The notes: generated by a model not told the origin, from the sequence alone. A stretch of 21,116 nt of DNA from CAYONP01 sp964405335 (GCA_964405335.1 CAYONP010000095.1:1-21116), one strand, 5' to 3'. Shown: positions 8,931 to 15,799, counted from the first letter of the stretch. Made by a program: numbers and translations.

Positions 8931-11551
8931 GGCGGCACGAAGTCCTCCGCGAACGGGTCATCGTGATCCGGGTGATCCGGGTGATCCGGGTCAGTCCTAA
9001 ACTCCCTATTAAGAGATTCTCTGGGGAAAGTACCGGACTCTGCCGGATCACCCGGATCACCCGGATCAGAAACCGCCCGAATGCCGTAGTAGACACGTAT
9101 GAACGCACGGGAGTTACCTTCGGTCGCCGTTGGTATCCGTTCCTGCTCGAACCCGCGCGCCTTCATCTGCAGCGCGAAGGTCTTCTCGGACAGCGGCTTG
9201 GTCAACCCGCTGTCGTTTGCCCATGCGACGTAGCTCTGATAGAGCTGTCGAGCCGGTGCCACGAGCGCCGCGTTGGCCGTGTCCACTTCGCAGCAGTCGG
9301 CCAGCCAACCGCCAAGCGGATCCTGGCTGTCTCGATACTCACGCACCGCAACCCGAACCGCCTCGCAGGTCCCGAGACCATCCGTTTGCCAGTCGAGACA
9401 GCCGCGGACCGCCCATGCCAGCACGACCTCAAGGGCATCGGTCTGCAACCGCTCCTTGAGGGTCAGATCGGGTTGGGGCAAGCCGGCGCGTGGTGTCGGG
9501 TCATCAGGATCCGCAAGCTGGTGCTCGAACGGAAGCACGCGGACACGGCGCCAGGAGGCGGCGTCATCATGGCGGATGCGCGGCTGCTCGTTCGAGGCGA
9601 ACCAGAGCTTGAACGTGGCTCGCCAGGTGACCGGCGCCTTGTGCAGCGCGCGCGGTGCAATCTCGTCGCCACCGGTGAGCTTCTTGAGCAGCGCTTCGGC
9701 GAAGGTTCGCCCGCGCGCCGACTCGATGCTACGCACGAAGCGCTTCCCCTGCAGGCGGGCGATCTGCGGCGAGGGCTTCTCGCCGTCGATGTCGCGCGTC
9801 TGCAGGAACGCCTCGAAATCGGCCGACTCGGAGTAGTCGCCAAGCGCCTGGCCGACGGTCTCTAGCAGCGTGCTCTTGCCCGTTCGGGTCGGTCCGTAGG
9901 GGAAGAAGAAGACCTCCTCGCGGGTGCTCCCGGTCAAGCTGTAGCCGAAGGCACGGCAGATGTAGCGCTGCAGCTCCTCGTCGCCGTTGGTCGTGTCGGC
10001 CATGAAGCGGCGGAACAGCTCGGCCTCCGGCGTGTCGGCCTCGTCGGCGCCGGGCACGAAGGCGGCGTTGGTCCGCATGGTGATCAAGTCGGCTTGGCGA
10101 TGTTCGCGGAGCTGGCCGGTCAGCAGGTCGACCGTTCCGGTCGGGGTGTTCAGCAGCCACGGGTTGGTATCGAGCGCGGTGCTCAATACCACCAACGCGG
10201 GGTCGGACTGTGCGAGGGCCAGCAGCGCCTCAAGACGCGCCCGGTTGCCGCTCTGGATCGCCCACTTGGCGATCGTGCTCCGCTGCTCTTCGGGTGCGGC
10301 GTGTGCCTCGCGGAGGATGCTCCTGGCGGTGGTCTTCGCATACTCGACGGCGCGGGCTTCAACGTCGATAGCCCACCGCGTACCATCCCACACCAGCCAC
10401 GTGCGCCAGTCCGGGCAGTAGCGCAGGCGGTCGCCGAACAGCTCGACGAGTCGCCCGGCGTTGCCGATATCGTCGCAGCGGTGGACACCAGGCCGACAGA
10501 ACGCCTGCCGCTGCTCGGCCTCCTCGCCCTGCTCCGCCGTCACCGCCACGGCCGCGTCAAGCACGGCGCGCAGTCGCTCGAGATCCGCCCCATCGGCATA
10601 CCAGTCTCCGGCGTCGTACCCATCGCGCGCGTCGACCGGCCAGGTGGCGACACGCACCTCCGCCGCGCCGCGGGCGAGGAGGGCCTGCGCCAGTCGAGCC
10701 GCGCCGGCGTCACCCGCGGCGTCACGGTCGAACAAGACGACGAACCGGCGGCCGGTGACCAGCTCTGCCGGCAGACGTTCGCGAGCGACGAGGGCCGCGC
10801 TACCGGCGCCGCAGGTGTTGGTCACCACGGCCAGCCCGGCGGCGCGGAGAGTCTCGCGGTCTGCCTCCCCCTCGCACCACACGATCGGATCGGCGTCGGC
10901 GGAGAGCTGGTGCCAGCCATAGGGCTTGGCTGAGCCATGCCCGGTAGCCCACGGCAGCAGCTTGGCGTCGGCCGCCACGTCGCGGCCGAGTGGGCCGGCG
11001 GCGTAGCGGCGCACGTCGAGCAGGTAGCCGTCGGCCGCTCGAACGGGGACCAGGAGGCGAACGCCCTCGGCTGTCTGCGGAAGCTGATAGCGAGGTAGAT
11101 CAGCAGCGGTCAGCCGAGCGATGCCCCAGCCGCAGGCGGCCGGGTCGATGCCACGGGCAGCCAACCAGGCGCGCGCCTCGGCCGCCTGGCCGCCGCCGGT
11201 CAGCTTGCGATTGGCGTCCGCCAGCTCGGCCTCGTCCGGCAGGGGCGCGGCAGGCGGCTCCGGTTCCGGCCGTGGCCGGTCGGCCTGTCGAGCCGGCTCA
11301 CCGTTGGCCAGGGCCGGGTCGTACGCGGTGGTACGGCGGGCCGAGGCGAGCTTGGTCCGTAGGGTCCGCTCGGCCAGCGGCGGGTCGCAGCGCCGATTCC
11401 ACTCGGCCAAGAGGGGCAGTAAGTCGGCGTCGTCAAGGTCGAACCGCTCGACGAGGCGGCAGGCCAGCCCGAACGCGCATCGGTCGCGGCCCCCCTTCGT
11501 GGCGCCGGGCACGGCGGCGACGTAGCGGCGGGCGCGGTCGGCGGCGGTCAT
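8927..11551 (-). CDS. D5/P4-type phage or satellite primase-helicase
   Basis: An 874-residue replication protein. The N-terminal 75 residues form a helical region of a kind often seen in phage primases. A Toprim-type domain follows, with CEGEADRETL at 226-235 and LFDRDAAGD at 273-281. The C-terminal half is a D5-like superfamily 3 helicase: Walker A GPTRTGKST at 553-561, KRFVRSIESARGRTFAEALLKKLTGGD (split around 603-629), and LWFASNEQPRI at 649-659. Residues 760-827 look like the winged-helix tail. The last 50 residues carry DPGDPGDP and DPDHPDHPDH tracts encoded by the inverted 9-mer arrays. Family members start replication of phages, satellites and integrative plasmids. The start overlaps the Xre gene stop (ATGA) and the end overlaps the STAND start, so the three are translationally coupled. 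Confidence 0.92.
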   Translation of the reverse strand: MTAADRARRYVAAVPGATKGGRDRCAFGLACRLVERFDLDDADLLPLLAEWNRRCDPPLAERTLRTKLASARRTTAYDPALANGEPARQADRPRPEPEPPAAPLPDEAELADANRKLTGGGQAAEARAWLAARGIDPAACGWGIARLTAADLPRYQLPQTAEGVRLLVPVRAADGYLLDVRRYAAGPLGRDVAADAKLLPWATGHGSAKPYGWHQLSADADPIVWCEGEADRETLRAAGLAVVTNTCGAGSAALVARERLPAELVTGRRFVVLFDRDAAGDAGAARLAQALLARGAAEVRVATWPVDARDGYDAGDWYADGADLERLRAVLDAAVAVTAEQGEEAEQRQAFCRPGVHRCDDIGNAGRLVELFGDRLRYCPDWRTWLVWDGTRWAIDVEARAVEYAKTTARSILREAHAAPEEQRSTIAKWAIQSGNRARLEALLALAQSDPALVVLSTALDTNPWLLNTPTGTVDLLTGQLREHRQADLITMRTNAAFVPGADEADTPEAELFRRFMADTTNGDEELQRYICRAFGYSLTGSTREEVFFFPYGPTRTGKSTLLETVGQALGDYSESADFEAFLQTRDIDGEKPSPQIARLQGKRFVRSIESARGRTFAEALLKKLTGGDEIAPRALHKAPVTWRATFKLWFASNEQPRIRHDDAASWRRVRVLPFEHQLADPDDPTPRAGLPQPDLTLKERLQTDALEVVLAWAVRGCLDWQTDGLGTCEAVRVAVREYRDSQDPLGGWLADCCEVDTANAALVAPARQLYQSYVAWANDSGLTKPLSEKTFALQMKARGFEQERIPTATEGNSRAFIRVYYGIRAVSDPGDPGDPAESGTFPRESLNREFRTDPDHPDHPDHDDPFAEDFVPP
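8963..9069. repeat. Facing 9-mer arrays around an AT-richer spacer; candidate origin
   Basis: Three perfect tandem copies of GTGATCCGG lie at 8963-8989. Three copies of its reverse complement, CCGGATCAC, lie at 9043-9069, the last with one mismatch. The 53-bp spacer (8990-9042) includes the AT-richer cctattaagagattctct, unusual for this GC level. The two arrays encode different peptides on the minus strand (DPDHPDHPDH and DPGDPGDP), so the shared feature is the DNA word rather than a protein motif. P4-type primases are known to bind short iterons at their origins, so this is a candidate origin or primase-binding region. The arms could also form a long hairpin. Confidence 0.75.
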
Positions 11552-11757
11552 CTTTCGCCGTCCATCGCCTCCATCACCGCCGCCACCAGACGATCCAACA
11601 GCTCGCCGGGCGCCAGGGCGCGCTCGAGGCGCGAGATCTCATCGGCCCGGACCCCGAGCCGATGGGCCAGCTCGGTCTGGGTCAGGCCCAGCCGCCGGCG
11701 CAAGGCCGGGAGCTGGCGCACGTCGAAGGTGGGTGAAAAGGTCGGTCTAGCCGGCAT
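11548..11757 (-). CDS. Small Xre-type helix-turn-helix regulator
   Basis: A 69-residue protein from ATG 11757. An in-frame TTG at 11766 is less likely because it sits almost on the GGAG (complement of 11768-11771). Residues 16-46 form an Xre/lambda-repressor-type helix-turn-helix, with the core TQTELAHRLGVRADEISRLE at 26-45. There is no dimerisation or ligand domain beyond a short C-terminal helix. It is the first gene of the operon with the primase-helicase and the STAND NTPase, and its stop overlaps the primase start as ATGA. In phage satellites such a gene commonly controls the replication operon, so it may repress its own promoter and thereby that of the two large genes downstream. Confidence 0.82.
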   Translation of the reverse strand: MPARPTFSPTFDVRQLPALRRRLGLTQTELAHRLGVRADEISRLERALAPGELLDRLVAAVMEAMDGER

Positions 11758-11776
11758 GGCAGCCAATCTCCACAGC

Positions 11777-11792
11777 GCGCCGATCCCGGCGC
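11777..11792. promoter_or_regulatory. Inverted repeat upstream of the Xre gene; operator candidate
   Basis: GCGCCG-ATCC-CGGCGC is a perfect 6-bp inverted repeat with a 4-nt centre. It ends 5 bp upstream of the GGAG of the Xre gene, where an autoregulator could bind. In GC-rich DNA such a repeat can also occur by chance. No clear -35/-10 pair was found beside it. Confidence 0.3.
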
Positions 11793-11868
11793 ACCGATTG
11801 ACGCACTCCTCGCTGCCGGCTACCCTTACGGCTCCGTGCCGTTCGCTGGGCCCCGGCTCAGCGTTCAG

Positions 11869-11897
11869 ACGACCCCCGTTTCGCCGACGGGGGTCGT
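11869..11897 (-). terminator. Strong hairpin between the zinc-finger gene and the Xre operon
   Basis: ACGACCCCCGT and ACGGGGGTCGT form perfect 11-bp arms around the 7-nt loop ttcgccg. It lies about 150 bp past the stop of the 380-residue gene and about 110 bp before the Xre start, inside the 280-bp gap that separates the two minus-strand operons. Neither side has a clear T-run, so it may be a terminator of the T-poor kind common in high-GC genomes, or a structured site. No other feature is evident in the gap. Confidence 0.5.
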
Positions 11898-12046
11898 GCC
11901 ATCATAGCATGATCGAACCCCCGTATGTAGATGGACTTTGGATCGCTGTGCAGAGATTGCCGTGCAGGTTCCAGACCGGGCGACGATCCATCTCGTGTGA
12001 CATCAGCGAGCGAGATCGCCCTCGGAGTCATGGACCGTCCGGGACG

Positions 12047-13189
12047 CTATGGGTTGCCTCGTCGCCGCCGTTGCCGACAGGTCGCGTCACAACTCCGCCG
12101 TGGTCTTGGCCCGTAGTTGAGCACCCAACGGCCACAGGCGGCACAGCGGCGAAGATGCGCGCGGCCCTGGATGGCAGCCCAGAGGAGCAGCGCCGGCGTG
12201 CCGTCGGGGTATGCCCGGGCCGGTGACTGCGGTTCGAACGAGAGGCGCGTCGCCCGCGACGCTAACTCTGTGAGCAGTAGACTGATGATTTGCCACTCTT
12301 CGGATTTTGGCATCAAGACCTGTCGGCGAGCTTTGTTATCCTGCCAACGGCGCTCATTGGCGGCGAACAGCAGTTCAGCAGCCCGCTGCACCAGGCGATG
12401 CCGGGCGACGCCCTCGCGGGCCCACAGCGGCCACGGGCCGTCGGTCGACTGCAGAAACGAATCGGGCTCGGGAGTCAGGTGGCCGTCGTCGAGTCGATAG
12501 CGAGTCCAGTCCCAGACGGCGGGATCCCACACGTCCTTGACGGTCGAGACGGCGACTCCGTGGATCAGGCTGGCGATGCCCCGGTCATCTGGATTGAACT
12601 GCGGGTTCGCCCCCGGCGGTGTATCCCAGAAAGTGGCGCTCAACGCGGCGTGGAACCAGAGCCCGCGGTCGCCCTCGGTGGGGCCGTTGAGGGCCAGCCC
12701 GGCCCAGCCGTATCGCCAGCGCATCGGGCGACTGCGGCCATAGGGCCGCTTCAGGAAGCCCTCTTCGAAGAGGAAGTCGGTGATCGCCTCCGCCTCGTTG
12801 CGTCGCGAAACCGCGGCCACTACCCGGTGAGGCCGCTCCCAGCGCTCGGTGTCGCGATGCCAGAACCGCGTCATGCCGCACAGGGAGGCGATCTCGGGCT
12901 CTTGGTAGACGGCCAGGTCGTCGTTTTCGTGGATCACCGATTTCCGGCCCACCCACTCGCGCGCCGGCGAGCCATCGGGCGGCTCGAACCGGCCGGCCGG
13001 CAGGGCGCCGAGCGGCGGCGCGGCCGAGCGCCGCCAGACGCGCAGGCGGCCGTCGCCGAAGCCGATGATGCAGTCCGGCCCGGCATGTTCGCGGGCGAAG
13101 CGGCCGATGCCGGGCCAGGCCTCCTCGACCCCGCGCTGCTCCTCCTCGTCGATCCGCCGACGCTGCTCCGCAAAGTGATCCTCATTCAC
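12047..13189 (-). CDS. Hypothetical protein with C-terminal zinc-finger-like motif
   Basis: A 380-residue protein of unknown function. The only clear motif is at the C-terminus: CAACGRWV...RRSCDATCRQRRRR, a CX2C-X14-CX3C pattern with Cys at 349, 352, 367 and 371, followed by five Arg within six residues. This resembles a treble-clef or CGNR-like zinc finger and suggests nucleic-acid binding. The rest is soluble, rich in Trp and Arg, with no membrane segment or known catalytic motif. The ATG overlaps the stop of the ribbon-helix-helix gene as ATGA, making it the third gene of the recombinase operon. It could be an element-specific regulator or a directionality or accessory factor, but that is only a guess from context. 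Confidence 0.78.
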   Translation of the reverse strand: MNEDHFAEQRRRIDEEEQRGVEEAWPGIGRFAREHAGPDCIIGFGDGRLRVWRRSAAPPLGALPAGRFEPPDGSPAREWVGRKSVIHENDDLAVYQEPEIASLCGMTRFWHRDTERWERPHRVVAAVSRRNEAEAITDFLFEEGFLKRPYGRSRPMRWRYGWAGLALNGPTEGDRGLWFHAALSATFWDTPPGANPQFNPDDRGIASLIHGVAVSTVKDVWDPAVWDWTRYRLDDGHLTPEPDSFLQSTDGPWPLWAREGVARHRLVQRAAELLFAANERRWQDNKARRQVLMPKSEEWQIISLLLTELASRATRLSFEPQSPARAYPDGTPALLLWAAIQGRAHLRRCAACGRWVLNYGPRPRRSCDATCRQRRRRGNP

Positions 13190-13392
13190 CGAGCCTCCTC
13201 CTGCCCGCCGAACTCCGCCTCCAACTGCGCCGCCCCGCGCAGCAGCGCCAGGCGGATCACGTCCGAGCGGTTGGGTCGGCCGACAGTCGCCAGCTCGGGC
13301 GCGGCGCCGATCCGCGGCAGCAGCGCCTCGAGCCGGCGCAGCAGGTGGCTCGGCAGCCGCACGCAGACCTGCTCGGTACCGCGCTCGCTCAT
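13186..13392 (-). CDS. Small ribbon-helix-helix (CopG/Arc-like) protein
   Basis: A 68-residue protein. EQVCVRLPSHLLRRLEALLPR at 7-27 fits the strand plus first helix of a ribbon-helix-helix DNA-binding protein, and RPNRSDVIRLALLRGAAQLEAEF at 39-61 fits the second helix, with the typical NRSDVIR stretch. The ATG at 13392 is chosen over the in-frame start at 13440 because it overlaps the recombinase stop as ATGA and gives the usual RHH length. It sits between the serine recombinase and the zinc-finger-like protein. Likely roles are repression of the recombinase operon or accessory binding at the recombination site; nothing separates these. Confidence 0.78.
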   Translation of the reverse strand: MSERGTEQVCVRLPSHLLRRLEALLPRIGAAPELATVGRPNRSDVIRLALLRGAAQLEAEFGGQEEAR

Positions 13393-14093
13393 GGCCCTAC
13401 CTCGGCGACCAACAGCCGCTGCACCGTGGTCGCGTACCACCGCCCGCCGCTCCGCGGCCGCAGGCCCCGGCCCTCGAGCCGGGCCGCTACCTGGCGCAGC
13501 GACAGGCCACGGCCGCGCAGTCGGCGAGCGGCGACGGCCACCGCCTGCTCGACCGGCTCCGGCTCGAGGTGCACGCCGTCGGCGCCCAGTCGCCAGCCGT
13601 ACGGCGGCTCGCCGCCGCAGAACTCGCGTCGCTCGCGCTTGCGGGCCATCGCCAGCGCGGTCCGCTCACGGACCAGGTTGCGCTCCATCTCGGCGGCGCC
13701 GGCGATGACCGTGAGGAAGAAGCGCCCCAGCGCGCTGCCGGTGTCGATGCTCTGACCGCCCAGGTCGACCAGGTGCAGCGCCACGCCGGCTTTGTCCCAG
13801 CCGGCGGTGACGGTCAGACAGTCGGCCGCGTCGCGGAACAGCCGGTCGAGTTTGTAGGCAATCACCGCCCGGGCGCGGCCGCGGCGAACCACCTCGAGCA
13901 GCCGCCCGCCGCCCTCGCGCGCGGCCAGGGTCTTGCCGGCCGAGACGCCCGGGTCGCAGACCAGCTCGACCAGCTCAAGCCCGCGCAGAGCGGCATAAGC
14001 GCGGATGCGGTCCTCCTGCGCATCGAGCGACACGCCCTCGGCGGCCTGTTCTTCGGTCGAAACGCGCAGGTAGGCAATGGCCTGGTCGCCCAT
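13389..14093 (-). CDS. Small serine recombinase (resolvase/invertase family)
   Basis: A 234-residue site-specific recombinase. AIAYLRVSTEEQ near the N-terminus carries the catalytic Ser12 with Arg10. KLDRLFRD supplies Arg84 and Arg87 of the active site, and EMERNLVRERT marks the long dimerisation helix. The C-terminal ~80 residues (GGEPPYGWRLG ... LSLRQVAARLEGRGL ... WYATTVQRLL) look like a shortened recombinase domain ending in helix-turn-helix. It is much shorter than large serine integrases. The ATG at 14093 has GGAG 5 nt upstream; an in-frame GTG/ATG region at 14132 would add 13 unconserved residues. It is first in an overlapping operon with an RHH protein and a zinc-finger-like protein. 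It probably moved or inverted the element, but no att pair was identified. Confidence 0.92.
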   Translation of the reverse strand: MGDQAIAYLRVSTEEQAAEGVSLDAQEDRIRAYAALRGLELVELVCDPGVSAGKTLAAREGGGRLLEVVRRGRARAVIAYKLDRLFRDAADCLTVTAGWDKAGVALHLVDLGGQSIDTGSALGRFFLTVIAGAAEMERNLVRERTALAMARKRERREFCGGEPPYGWRLGADGVHLEPEPVEQAVAVAARRLRGRGLSLRQVAARLEGRGLRPRSGGRWYATTVQRLLVAEVGP

Positions 14094-14119
14094 ATGCACT
14101 CCAGTCACATAGTGAGTGT

Positions 14120-14125
14120 ATGATA
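14120..14125 (-). promoter_or_regulatory. Weak -10 candidate for the recombinase operon
   Basis: On the minus strand this reads TATCAT, five of six matches to the sigma70 -10 box, and lies 26 nt before the recombinase ATG. The area is visibly AT-richer than its surroundings. The nearest -35-like hexamer, TGGACA (complement of 14139-14144), is only 13 bp away, too close for a standard promoter, so support is limited. A small palindrome TCAC-ATA-GTGA lies just downstream. Confidence 0.3.
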
Positions 14126-14302
14126 ACCACATCCCGATTGTCCAGAGGGGAGTGTGGTCGGGCGGCCGCTATCGTGTGCGCTAGTCGCCGCGGTGGACCG
14201 GCTCGTCGGGAGGGCAAAGCTCCTGCTGAGTCGGTCGGCATCCGGCGCGAGCGTCGGCGAGCGGGCTGTCGAGTGACGTTCGGCACCATGGGAGAAGCGA
14301 CG

Positions 14303-14707
14303 TCACTCCGTCGTTCTGGACAGGTGCTTGCGCTGCCGTGGTTGCTGGACCGCCCCAGTGAGCCCAAGCGCCTGCGTCAACAGGTACGACACCGTGGCGT
14401 TGAGGCTCTGGCCTTCGGCTGCCGCGCGCTGGGCCACGGCGGCGTGCAACGATCGCGGCAGGCGAATGCTGAGCGCGCCGCTGTACCCGCGCATGGGCGC
14501 GGGTGCCTCGAATCCCTCGGCTTCGGCGTGCTCCAACATGGCCGCGATGCCGCGGGCCAGCTCGTCGGCCGCTTCGTCCCGCGTCGCCCCGGCGCCGATC
14601 GCGCCGGGGAAGTCCACCGCGCGGGCGACGAAGCCGCCGTCGAGGTCGGGCACCACCACGGCCGAATACTCTCGCGCCCGGTCCAAATAGCTGTTCGCCG
14701 TGGTCAT
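14303..14707 (-). CDS. hicB: HicB-family antitoxin with C-terminal RHH domain
   Basis: A 134-residue protein. Residues 12-60 (EYSAVVVPDLDGGFVARAVDFPGAIGAGATRDEAADEL, in part) have the HicB partial-RNase-H-like pattern. Residues about 85-117 (ALSIRLPRSLHAAVAQRAA, then SLNATVSYLLTQAL) form a ribbon-helix-helix of the type that binds the module's own operator. The ATG at 14707 is chosen over the long upstream reading because it overlaps the stop of the hicA-like gene as ATGA and starts at the conserved domain. HicB proteins bind and inhibit HicA and repress their operon. Here the antitoxin is second, the classic hicA-hicB order. Confidence 0.88.
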   Translation of the reverse strand: MTTANSYLDRAREYSAVVVPDLDGGFVARAVDFPGAIGAGATRDEAADELARGIAAMLEHAEAEGFEAPAPMRGYSGALSIRLPRSLHAAVAQRAAAEGQSLNATVSYLLTQALGLTGAVQQPRQRKHLSRTTE

Positions 14708-14982
14708 GGCGCTGGCTCCTCTTGCTCCCGCTCCCAATCCCGTGCTGCGTCGAGAGCCGCAAGGGCGTTGTCGACGTACGCTCGCAACAGGTAGGCCTCG
14801 CCGCGGCCGTGTGGCTCGGGCAGGTTGCACCACGCGTTCGAGCGGTGGCGACAAGACCAGTGGCCGCTGTCGCCGCGGCGGCACGTGAAGCCCGCGGCCG
14901 TCAAGACCGCCACCATCTCGTTCAGCGTCACATGGCGCCTGTTTCGGCGGAGGCGTGCCTCACGCTTGTCCCGCCTGCTCAA
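14704..14982 (-). CDS. hicA: HicA-like mRNA interferase toxin, divergent
   Basis: A 92-residue protein starting at TTG. The strong AGGAGG 6 nt upstream supports this start over ATG 14916, which would cut into the conserved domain. TLNEMVAVLTAAGFTCRRGDSGHWSC at 19-44 (26 residues in total) follows the HicA pattern, in which a helix with AGF leads to the strand holding the catalytic His of the GSH motif; here the motif reads SGHW. Four Cys residues and extended basic (N) and acidic (C) ends make it more divergent than usual. HicA toxins cleave mRNA through a double-stranded-RNA-binding-like fold. Overlap with the downstream HicB gene supports the pairing. Confidence 0.75.
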   Translation of the reverse strand: MSRRDKREARLRRNRRHVTLNEMVAVLTAAGFTCRRGDSGHWSCRHRSNAWCNLPEPHGRGEAYLLRAYVDNALAALDAARDWEREQEEPAP

Positions 14983-14988
14983 TCGGCG

Positions 14989-14994
14989 CCTCCT
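14989..14994 (-). promoter_or_regulatory. AGGAGG ribosome-binding site fixing a TTG start
   Basis: The minus strand reads AGGAGG, then gcgccga-like spacing of 6 nt, then TTG. It is the best Shine-Dalgarno match noted in the window and decides the TTG start of the HicA-like gene at 14982. Confidence 0.7.
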
Positions 14995-15000
14995 GCCCTT

Positions 15001-15029
15001 GTTGTACCCCTATGTGACGACAAAATCAA
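15001..15029 (-). promoter_or_regulatory. Promoter candidate for the first HicAB module
   Basis: On the minus strand TTGATT (15024-15029) and TACAAC (15001-15006) are 17 bp apart, each with four of six sigma70 matches. The predicted transcript start would fall next to the AGGAGG site, leaving a short leader. The site lies in a 325-bp gap (14983-15307). The rest of that gap holds the direct-repeat copy at 15236-15303 and otherwise nothing I recognise. Confidence 0.45.
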
Positions 15030-15235
15030 GGCGCCGCGGTCAACGGGTCGATCCGACAGTGGCGCCGGCAAACGTGACCGACTATCGGTGGAACCCCATG
15101 AACGGGCCTCGCGCCGAGAGACCCCATGACGCTCACCAAGCGGAGCCGCTGATCCGGCCGCGCCCCGCGTGGCTTCTCCGGCCGCACGCGCCCCCTGGTG
15201 CGCGCAGCACGGACGAGGCGGATTTGAGGGGTGCC

Positions 15236-15275
15236 CGCCGCCCCGGTGGCCCAACCTCGGGCCACCGGGGCGGCG
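15236..15275 (-). terminator. Perfect 17-bp hairpin downstream of the second hicA
   Basis: Left arm 15236-15252 (CGCCGCCCCGGTGGCCC) pairs perfectly with 15259-15275 around the loop aacctc. It lies 33 bp past the hicA stop on the minus strand. There is no T-run, as expected for many high-GC terminators, so the terminator role rests on position and stem strength. Confidence 0.6.
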
Positions 15276-15303
15276 TGGAGCGCTGCTAGCCGCGCCGGCC
15301 GCC
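15236..15303. repeat. 68-bp direct repeat, copy 1, after the second hicA
   Basis: This copy matches 15800-15868 except for about four differences and one single-base indel. It starts 5 bp past the hicA stop and carries a duplicate of the 3' end of the zinc-ribbon gene (including the in-frame-equivalent TAG and RRG codons) plus its hairpin. The two copies bracket the hicBA module exactly, so the module either inserted at, or was copied next to, this gene end. Confidence 0.85.
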
Positions 15304-15307
15304 CTGC

Positions 15308-15532
15308 TCACAGCAGCGCCCTCAGCTCCTCGCGGGTCAGCTCCGTGTCGCGGAGGATCTTGGCCAGCAGACCAGGGCCAAGGGTCTCACCGGCGTGGAC
15401 TGGAACGGTGGTCGTTCGCCCGTCGGGATGCACCAACCGCACGTGGCTGGCGCGCTGTCGAACGACGGCGAACCCGGCACGTTCCAAGGCTCGGACCAGC
15501 TCGGCGCCGCGCAACGCCGGCAGGCGACTCAC
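15308..15532 (-). CDS. hicA: HicA-family mRNA interferase toxin
   Basis: A 74-residue protein from GTG 15532. GAELVRALERAGFAVVRQRASHVRLVHP (28 residues, positions 8-35) is the HicA signature, with the catalytic His in ASH where most members have GSH. TTTVPVHAGETLGPGLLAKILRD at about 39-61 completes the fold. The GTG overlaps the hicB stop as GTGA. A longer reading from 15595 would run deep into hicB and adds no conserved residues. Members of the family cleave mRNA and slow growth when unbound. The gene follows its antitoxin, the reverse of the first module. Confidence 0.9.
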   Translation of the reverse strand: MSRLPALRGAELVRALERAGFAVVRQRASHVRLVHPDGRTTTVPVHAGETLGPGLLAKILRDTELTREELRALL

Positions 15533-15741
15533 ACGCTCACCCGCTGCACTCCGACAAACCGCGGCGGCGCACCCGGATCGGATTCCTCCAGACACAGCAG
15601 GATGACTTCGCGGATCCGCTGCATCAGCTCATCCAAGCCCCGCGCCTGCGTGTAGCAGCCGCGCAGGGCGGGCACCTCGGCCGTCAGGTACCCGTCCTCG
15701 TCCTCCTCAATCACCACCGTGAACTCACGCGGCCTGCTCAC
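15529..15741 (-). CDS. hicB: HicB-family antitoxin, short form
   Basis: A 70-residue protein from GTG 15741, which has GGAG 7 nt upstream. An ATG at 15765 would add eight unconserved residues and falls inside a likely -10 box, so it was not chosen. REFTVVIEEDEDGYLTAEVPALRGC and the following TQARGLDELMQRIREVILLCLEE are typical HicB. Unlike the 134-residue HicB of the first module there is no C-terminal DNA-binding domain, so the complex may regulate its promoter weakly or by another route. Its stop overlaps the hicA start, so antitoxin and toxin are coupled. Confidence 0.9.
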   Translation of the reverse strand: MSRPREFTVVIEEDEDGYLTAEVPALRGCYTQARGLDELMQRIREVILLCLEESDPGAPPRFVGVQRVSV

Positions 15742-15760
15742 CCCAGTCTCCAGCCCGCCG

Positions 15761-15766
15761 ATCATA
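15761..15766 (-). promoter_or_regulatory. -10 candidate for the second HicBA module
   Basis: The minus strand reads TATGAT, five of six sigma70 matches, 19 nt before the GTG start of hicB. The best upstream hexamer at about 18-bp spacing is TTCGCC, a poor -35. The box overlaps the alternative ATG at 15765, which argues for the GTG start if it is used. Confidence 0.35.
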
Positions 15767-15799
15767 CCCCAACCCCGCCCCGACGGCGAACGCCCCGAG

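Noticed and set aside
8963..9069. CRISPR-like array from the repeated 9-mers
   Set aside because: Units are directly adjacent without spacers, inverted halfway, and lie inside a coding sequence.
11760..12046. Possible tRNA or small RNA in the gap before the Xre operon
   Set aside because: A strong hairpin is present, but there is no T-arm, anticodon arm or acceptor pairing.
12290..13708. Plus-strand frame of 472 residues opposite the recombinase operon
   Set aside because: It spans three coupled minus-strand genes and reads as low-complexity antisense.
14273..14306. GTGACGT and ACGTCAC arms at the end of the first hicB
   Set aside because: Arms are only 7 bp with a 20-nt loop and overlap the stop codon; too weak to call a terminator.
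15236..15275. Possible integron attC site, since GCCCAAC fits the RYYYAAC core and a toxin-antitoxin module sits beside it
   Set aside because: The AAC falls in the hairpin loop, the matching GTTRRRY core at the other end is absent, and there is no tyrosine integrase.
15532..15765. Upstream starts for the second hicB (15765) and hicA (15595)
   Set aside because: The first lies within a likely -10 box and adds unconserved residues; the second would overlap hicB extensively. GTG starts at 15741 and 15532 fit better.
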